Below, piece by piece: positions 58,823 to 64,000 of a stretch of DNA of 64,000 bases; positions within the stretch are counted from its first letter, which is position 1; each line of letters begins with the position of its first letter. The notes beneath the pieces were generated by a model that was not told the DNA's origin, did no database searches, and saw only the letters and a program-made list of their open reading frames with translations. Made by a program: the position numbers and the translations under genes. Source of the stretch: AP-15 sp963762575 (GTDB lineage: Bacteria > Pseudomonadota > Alphaproteobacteria > ATCC43930 > CGMCC-115725); NCBI GenBank assembly GCA_963762575.1, contig CAVXLL010000021.1:1-64000 (forward strand), in the 5' to 3' direction.

Positions 58823-59800
58823 ATGAAGGCGATCCGTTGCCGGGAATGGGGCGCCCCCGATGTGCTGCGGCTCGAAGAAGCCGAGAGCCCGAGCCTCGAG
58901 CCGCACCAGGTGCGCATCCGGGTACGCGCCGCCGGCGTCAACTTCGCCGACAGCCTGATGGTCGGCGGCACCTATCAGGTGAAGCCGCCGTTCCCCTTTA
59001 CCCCGGGGCTGGAAGCCGCCGGTGAGATCGTCGAAACCGGCAGCGCGGTCGACGGCTTGCGGGCCGGGCAGCGGGTGCTCGCGGTGCTGCGCAACGGCGG
59101 CGGCTATGCCGAGGAAATCGTGCTCGACGCCGCCGCGGTGGTGCCGATCCCCGATGCGATGGATTTCGTCACTGCCGCCGCCTTTCCGGTTGCCTACGGC
59201 ACCTCGCATTTCGCGTTGACCCATCGCGGCCATCTGCAGCCGGGCGAGACACTGCTGGTGCTCGGCGCTGCCGGCGGGGTCGGGCTGACCGCGGTCGAGA
59301 TCGGCAAGGCGATGGGTGCGCGGGTCATCGCCGCGGCGGGCGGTGCGGAAAAATTGGCGGTGGCGCGCGCGCGCGGGGCAGACGAGCTGATCGACTATAG
59401 ACAGGAAAGCATCCGCGACCGGGTGCGCGCGCTGACCGGCGGCAAAGGTGCCGATGTCGTCTACGACCCGGTCGGCGGTGACGCGTTCGACCAGGCGCTG
59501 CGCGCGGTCAACTGGGAGGCGCGGATGCTGGTCATCGGATTTGCCGGCGGCCGCATCCAGGCGGTGCCGGCCAATCTGATCCTGGTCAAGAACATCTCGG
59601 TCATCGGCGTCGTCTGGGGCGCGCAGGCCGAGCGCGATCCTGCCCTGATCAGCCGCAATCTCGCCGAATTGCTGCGCTGGTGGGAGGCCGGCCGGCTCAA
59701 GCCTCTGATCGCGAAGGTTTTTCCGTTGGCCGAGGCCGGTGGGGCGCTGACGGCGCTGCTGTCTCGCCGGTACGCCGGCAAGATCGTCCTCGAAACTTGA
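58823..59800 (+). CDS. NADPH:quinone oxidoreductase (zinc-independent MDR family)
   Basis: This 325-residue protein starts MKAIRCREWGAPDVLRLEEA, after a GGAGCGAGG site. It has VRAAGVNFADSLMVGGTYQV, the NADP-binding VLGAAGGVGLTAVEIGKAMG and the QOR-type YDPVGGDAFDQALRAV. It lacks zinc-ligand Cys residues, so it is a QOR/crotonyl-type reductase rather than an alcohol dehydrogenase. It is divergent from the crotonase gene with a 125-base promoter region. Intact. Confidence 0.88.
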   Translation: MKAIRCREWGAPDVLRLEEAESPSLEPHQVRIRVRAAGVNFADSLMVGGTYQVKPPFPFTPGLEAAGEIVETGSAVDGLRAGQRVLAVLRNGGGYAEEIVLDAAAVVPIPDAMDFVTAAAFPVAYGTSHFALTHRGHLQPGETLLVLGAAGGVGLTAVEIGKAMGARVIAAAGGAEKLAVARARGADELIDYRQESIRDRVRALTGGKGADVVYDPVGGDAFDQALRAVNWEARMLVIGFAGGRIQAVPANLILVKNISVIGVVWGAQAERDPALISRNLAELLRWWEAGRLKPLIAKVFPLAEAGGALTALLSRRYAGKIVLET

Positions 59801-59832
59801 GCGGCCGAACGCAGCAAAGCGAGCGCGGCTGG

Positions 59833-60130
59833 TCACGGCCGCAGCGTCACACCAGCCGCTCGCCCGCCCGCTCCAATTCGAGTGCGGAAGGCCGGATCGG
59901 CGACCGCGATAAGCGCGCGAGCGCGTTCGGCAAGCGTGCGGCCGCGCAATTCGGCGATGCCGTGCTCGGTGACCACAAGGTCGGCCTCGGCGCGCGGCGT
60001 TGTGACGACTCCGTCGGCCAGCTTTGCGACGATGCGCGAACGGGTGCGTTCGCGATTGGTCGATTGCAGCGCGATGATCGATCGCCCCTCTGCGGCGCGG
60101 TTAGCGGCGCGAACGAGAAGGAAAGGTACT
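59833..60130 (-). pseudogene. Acetyl-CoA hydrolase/transferase, C-terminal fragment
   Basis: The piece reads SIIALQSTNRERTRSRIVAK, LADGVVTTPRAEADLVVTEH and GIAELRGRTLAERARALIAV, the diagnostic end of acetyl-CoA hydrolase/CoA-transferase (PF13336-type). The upstream part, including the catalytic Glu domain, is missing. Confidence 0.75.
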
Positions 60131-60176
60131 CGTACGAATACACCCGTATCGTGCCCAGCAATTTTTCTGTTCACAG

Positions 60177-60650
60177 TTGGTACACAAGATACTTGTGCAC
60201 ACCGAACTGGCGATACCCAGCCAGAATGCCGTGCTAACTCCGGGTGGACTATATAACCACCTGATCGACGCTGGATGGCAGGATGTTACGCAGCAGAGCT
60301 ACAGTTCCGAACAGATCGCGGTCCTGTCTGCTCGATCGACGAAGAAAGTCGCGCTCGATTACATGAGAAGGCGACTGCGGTGGACATGCAATAAGACCGA
60401 CCTGATTAGGATGGAACTCAGCGTTGTTACCGCACATCAGAAGAACAAACTAGACGAGTTGCATGCAAGGCTGAAAGACGAGTTGGCCTATCTCGACAGC
60501 AAAGGACCGGGGTATGATCCGCTCGCGGAGAAATTTTGCGAGCTAATATACTGGCATTTTATAAACTCGTATGCTGCTCTTGTATCGGCGGAGGTTGGAG
60601 TTGCTTCGCTGAAGCTGATGTCTGCCGAGGGCAATCTTGCTTCGTTCTGA
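60177..60650 (+). CDS. Hypothetical protein, helical, lower-GC
   Basis: The frame encodes up to 157 residues from TTG 60177, with a later GTG 60195 as a possible start. It includes LYNHLIDAGWQDVTQQSYSS, VTAHQKNKLDELHARLKDEL and a C-terminal helix. Codon use is AT-richer than that of its neighbours, hinting at transfer. No family recognised. Confidence 0.4.
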   Translation: MVHKILVHTELAIPSQNAVLTPGGLYNHLIDAGWQDVTQQSYSSEQIAVLSARSTKKVALDYMRRRLRWTCNKTDLIRMELSVVTAHQKNKLDELHARLKDELAYLDSKGPGYDPLAEKFCELIYWHFINSYAALVSAEVGVASLKLMSAEGNLASF

Positions 60651-60894
60651 TCTTTAAGGTCGTTCGTTGTCGGCTTCGAGGAGGCTCGGGGGTTGAGACG
60701 GTAACTCGCGTGATTGAGTGCCCGTCCGGAAATCTGACCCCCGTATCCTCGAACGCCCGCTGTAGCTCAGATCGGACTAATGGCTTTTGAACGTGACCGC
60801 TCATCGGTCGTTTGACGGGCACCCCGAGGTCTCTGGCACCTCGCCGGGCGAGGTCACTCGCCCGCGCGAGATAATCCTCGAAATCCTGCGCCAC
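60559..60894 (-). CDS. Possible small protein, uncertain
   Basis: A GTG start at 60894 gives MAQDFEDYLARASDLARRGA and RDLGVPVKRPMSGHVQ with amphipathic character. It overlaps the end of the preceding plus-strand frame and has a weak ribosome site. It may be an ordinary open frame. Confidence 0.2.
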   Translation of the reverse strand: MAQDFEDYLARASDLARRGARDLGVPVKRPMSGHVQKPLVRSELQRAFEDTGVRFPDGHSITRVTVSTPEPPRSRQRTTLKIRTKQDCPRQTSASAKQLQPPPIQEQHTSL

Positions 60895-61045
60895 TTAATT
60901 TTCAAAATGACAGGCAGCCCCCCACTGTCGCTAGCACGTAAAGATGTCCGGTTTTCGTAGCACATTATATGTCCGCCTCTGTCGTTGATGATGGCCCTGT
61001 GGGGTTGTGTGGGGAGCTATTGCGGAATGTTGGTGACGGTCGGGG

Positions 61046-61627
61046 TCAGGCGGCTAGCGGCTGTTGGCGGACGGCTTCGATGCCGTCGATGAACTTTACG
61101 CCGGTGATCAGTTTTGGCAACTGGCTGTGGCCGTCGAGACGGCGCCAGCTTTTCTCAGCCGCCTGTGCGAGCTTGAAAACCATGGCGATCGCCGTCCTGT
61201 TTGAGAGGCATCCCTTGGAGCGCACGGTTCGATGCCGCACGGTGGCGAATGTGCTTTCAATGGGGTTGGTGGTCCGCAGGTGCTTCCAATGCTCAGCCGG
61301 GAAGTCGTAAAACGCCAGCAGCGCCTCGCGCTCCTTCGTCAGGCAACCCACCGCCTTGTGGTACTTGATGGCGTAGGTCTCGACAAAGGCGTCGAAAGCG
61401 GCGTTGGCGTCGTTCTTCGTCTCGGCCATCCAGATGTCCTGCAGAGCGCGCTTGGCCTTTGATTGCTGGCTCTTCGGCAACCTATTGAGCACGTTGGCCG
61501 TCTTGTGCACCCAGCAGCGCTGACCGCGGGTCTTGGGCCACACCTCCTCGATGGCCTGCCAAAAGCCGAGCGCGCCGTCGGATGTCGGCTCCTGTACACA
61601 AACTGAACGGCGCCGTTCTGCTTGCAA
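61046..61627 (-). pseudogene. IS256-family transposase, N-terminally truncated
   Basis: The frame reads DGALGFWQAIEEVWPKTRGQ, RCWVHKTANVLNRLPKSQQS, EHWKHLRTTNPIESTFATVR and LSNRTAIAMVFKLAQAAEKS, then KLITGVKFIDGI. It contains the second Asp and the Glu of the DDE set. The N-terminal half is missing; a different end piece of this family lies at 21.4 kb and is not of the same subgroup. Confidence 0.82.
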
Positions 61628-61681
61628 TCACTCCTCGCCAGGGCACGGAACCCGCGTCGGCGCGTTGAGGTCGGCCAGCGT

Positions 61682-63934
61682 TCAGAGGTTCCCAGGCCTC
61701 AATGCTGCCTTAAGATGTTTCAGCTCCGTCGCATTCGAAACCTGGTCGTCTGTGAAGGCCGACCATATAAATCGTGCGGTCTTATTCGACAGTACCCAAT
61801 TCAATGGCACGGAGCGGCCCTGGGACCCCGGCAAATAGAAATGCACGAAGCGAGGGCGGGGTCTGCAGAACTCGTCATGGCCTGCCGTAAAAGCACCGCC
61901 GAGTGTCCGCCACGCACGTGATAAAGCCCGATGAGCGGGGCAAGGATTTGCAAAGCGCTGTGCTTGTCGTCCGGGATGAAGGCCCCGTCGGATGCGTTGT
62001 CGCAAGTCATCACCTCGGTGCGGGTGACGTCGACCTCACCGTCCCCGGTCGCCTGCACAATGATGGGCAGTACGGGCCGATCCGGCGTCGGCTGAGCGGC
62101 AAGCCATTCGGCAAGATCCAGCGTAGTCTGCAGGCCCTCGTTCTCGAAATATCCGCCATCGACGAGCGAACCGGCCCGTTTCTGGGTTACGGAGAGCATC
62201 TCGCCGAAGGGCTCCAGGTACGGAAAGCGCGCCGTGTTGTTGATCGCGGTCGAAACGGGCGCATCACCGCCCATCAGCACGTGGAAATCTCGCGCACCTC
62301 GAAACGGCCAAGGCGACCGGCTCCCCAGCCCCTCTGGCGCTGCAATCGGCGTCGTAATCACCCGATTGCCTGTCGTCGCGTCGGTGCCGTTCGCGAACCA
62401 CAATGGCATTCCGTTGCGGTAACTACTGGCACGATCGCTTGCAGAACAGCGACAGGAACGGCTGATCCCAACTCGCCCGCCCTCGCCCCCGGTTCCTCCC
62501 GCATCTCGCTCCAAAGGTCCTCGAAAGCGCGCTCGATGGCCTCGGCGCTGTCGCCGCCGTTCGGCCGACTGCCCGTGACCGCCCGGATGAGAGTGGCGAT
62601 CGGATCGAAGCCGGAGCGCGGGATGTCGTTGAGCAGCCAGCCGCCGAGGAGGGGCGCCCCGAGAGCGTCGCCCGCCAGCGGCACCGTGGCATTTTCCTCG
62701 GGCCGCAGTGCTAAAATGCCTTTCGCTCGGCATGGCAGGCTTTCGAAGCTGAGCAATGTCATTGCCCCGGCCACCCCAAGCGAGCCTCCTGAGACGCTGC
62801 TGACCGCGAAGAGGGCGGGCCCATTCTCTTGCTGTGCCTGCAGGACTCGGTCGATTACTGCCGCGCCCCACAATCCTGCCCGGGTGGCCCCTCCCGAGAC
62901 CGCGACAATGATCGGTTGCACGGGCCCCGTCTCGGGTGCGCAAGCGTCAAGCCATTCTGTGAAAATCTGATTCAGCGGTTTGCGTTGAGCCGCGGAGCCA
63001 TCGACCAGCCGAACGGTGTGGACGTGAAACAATGCCGGCACCAAGACGAAAACGTAGAGAAATAGCACGCTCAGCACCGGCGGACGGCGAAGGCCAATAT
63101 AGGTTGACCCAAGTCTTGCCTCGAAGGTCAGTCCCTCAAACACAAAGGTCAGCGTGACCAGCGGCCCGATCATAAGGCCGAGAAGAAGGACGGCAATCCG
63201 TGGCCCGGGAAAGACGGCTGCAAGATGGTTCGGAAGCTTCAAAGCAAAGGTGAAGGACTCGATCACTCCGAGCCCAGCGGTATCAGCCCGAGCGCTAGCA
63301 AGACGGTTGCAGTCACGGCACCGCCGGGCGCCCTCCCCAACAGCGTATCCAATCTTGATCGAGCACCACCGTGCACCCACGCACGCAGACTATAACGTTG
63401 TGCCGGTGGAAAATTCACGGGCCTACTCCGATGGCGTACCTTCAAGAGAAAGATCCCCAGAGCGGCGAGGGCAATCGCTCCGACAATGCTGAATAGACTG
63501 CGGCTCGTGGTTGCGATTACGTCTCCGACGAGAAAGCCCGCGGCGAAGATCAGGCGCGGCAGCCAGGTGTACGCCGCCCAGTCGAAATCGGGGGGAGCTG
63601 GCCTGTTTTGAGGATTGTCGTCGACACCGAAGCGCGCCGCAAGAGCCGCACGGGACCAGAACCAGGCCGAGCCGGCAAGCACAATGAGCGCTAATTGAAA
63701 GCTAATCGGCGGCCAGATACGGCCGTCTTCGAGAAAGGCGAGCATGTCTCGTGTTTGCGGCGGGACAGTCAGGCCGATGCCGCCGAGGAGCAACACCGCC
63801 ACAGCCGCACGGATAGTGCGCAGCATTGATCCCCAAGAATAATACATGGCGGTATCATCCACCCTTATCTCGTCCTTGGATTTGGCCGGATGATCCTGCG
63901 GTTCAGTGGAACAAAGAGTAATGATATAGTTCAC
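61682..63934 (-). pseudogene. Membrane-anchored patatin-like phospholipase, several frameshifts
   Basis: The N-terminal part (63934-63263) has about five hydrophobic helices (LRTIRAAVAVLLLGGIGLTV, FQLALIVLAGSAWFWSRAAL, SLFSIVGAIALAALGIFLLK). One base off, the next frame continues IESFTFALKLPNHLAAVFPG and the patatin oxyanion loop VAVSGGATRAG, then the nucleophile SVSGGSLG. After another break near 62450 comes MPLWFANGTDATTGNRVITT and the catalytic Asp in SLVDGGYFENEG. The last break near 61865 precedes RPRFVHFYLPGSQGRSVPLN to the stop at 61682. Total about 750 residues. Confidence 0.8.
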
Positions 63935-64000
63935 ATCTCAGAAGCTTTTCGGCTACGTCCCCGGCCCCACGGGAGTGCAGCCAAACGCAGGCGCCGGTCA

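Noticed and set aside
57585..58826. A 413-codon plus-strand frame
   Set aside because: Antisense to the acyl-CoA ligase and crotonase genes; no motif.
1..64000. CRISPR array or rRNA operon
   Set aside because: No regularly spaced 24-40-base repeats with unique spacers and no conserved rRNA segments were seen.

Overview
The window is GC-rich DNA with no tRNA, rRNA or CRISPR array. Gene content and repeats suggest an alphaproteobacterium of the Hyphomicrobiales (Bradyrhizobium/Rhodopseudomonas-like): a LigD-type ligase, a ParB-methylase fusion of prophage type, an MlaC/HpnM-like protein, and IS families common in that order (IS21, IS3, IS5, IS66, IS110, IS256, IS1380). This assignment is inference from protein resemblance only.

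The dominant theme is decay. More than twenty recognisable genes are broken by single-base frameshifts, nonsense codons, truncations or fusions: ligD, parB-methylase, an araC regulator, two acetyltransferase copies, an SMC-like ATPase, mobB, hemA, a cyclase, a beta-lactamase-like hydrolase, S53 peptidases, tex, an MFS carrier, dienelactone hydrolases, a metE-like methyltransferase, ohyA, an acyl-CoA ligase and a patatin-like phospholipase. Most junctions lie next to transposon remnants.

Layout: 1-1.3 kb, end of a dead ligD and a phased TTCCCTG repeat; 1.3-4.1 kb, a complete IS21-family element; 4.3-7.0 kb, a truncated cobalamin-binding protein, a lipoprotein hydrolase and a dead EamA permease; 7.1-10.1 kb, a prophage-like ParB-methylase/HTH module; 10.15-14.27 kb, an IS3-family element with a nested serine-recombinase transposon; 14.7-20.3 kb, a polysaccharide lyase, an MFS plus siderophore-interacting-protein pair with a broken divergent AraC regulator, and an EamA permease; 20.4-23.4 kb, debris; 23.8-31.8 kb, a compact NRPS operon; 31.9-37.9 kb, transposon debris, a TetR/MlaC divergent pair and fragments; 37.9-53.9 kb, mostly IS elements and pseudogenes with an intact outer-membrane barrel protein; 54.2-64.0 kb, a decayed lipid-metabolism region with an intact enoyl-CoA hydratase and quinone oxidoreductase, ending in a broken membrane-anchored patatin.

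The most interesting locus is the NRPS operon at 23821-31774. Its five tightly coupled reading frames are A-T, cytochrome P450, C, A-T-TE and an Sfp-type phosphopantetheinyl transferase. The binding-pocket residues read as leucine for the first A domain (ten of ten positions of the classic code) and glycine for the second (nine of ten). An A-T didomain followed by a P450 recalls NovH/NovI-type hydroxylation of a carrier-bound amino acid, so a hydroxyleucyl-glycine unit released by a cysteine-type thioesterase is a reasonable hypothesis. This 8-kb operon has only one apparent frameshift, in the C-A linker, while its surroundings are heavily decayed, which hints at continued selection or recent arrival.
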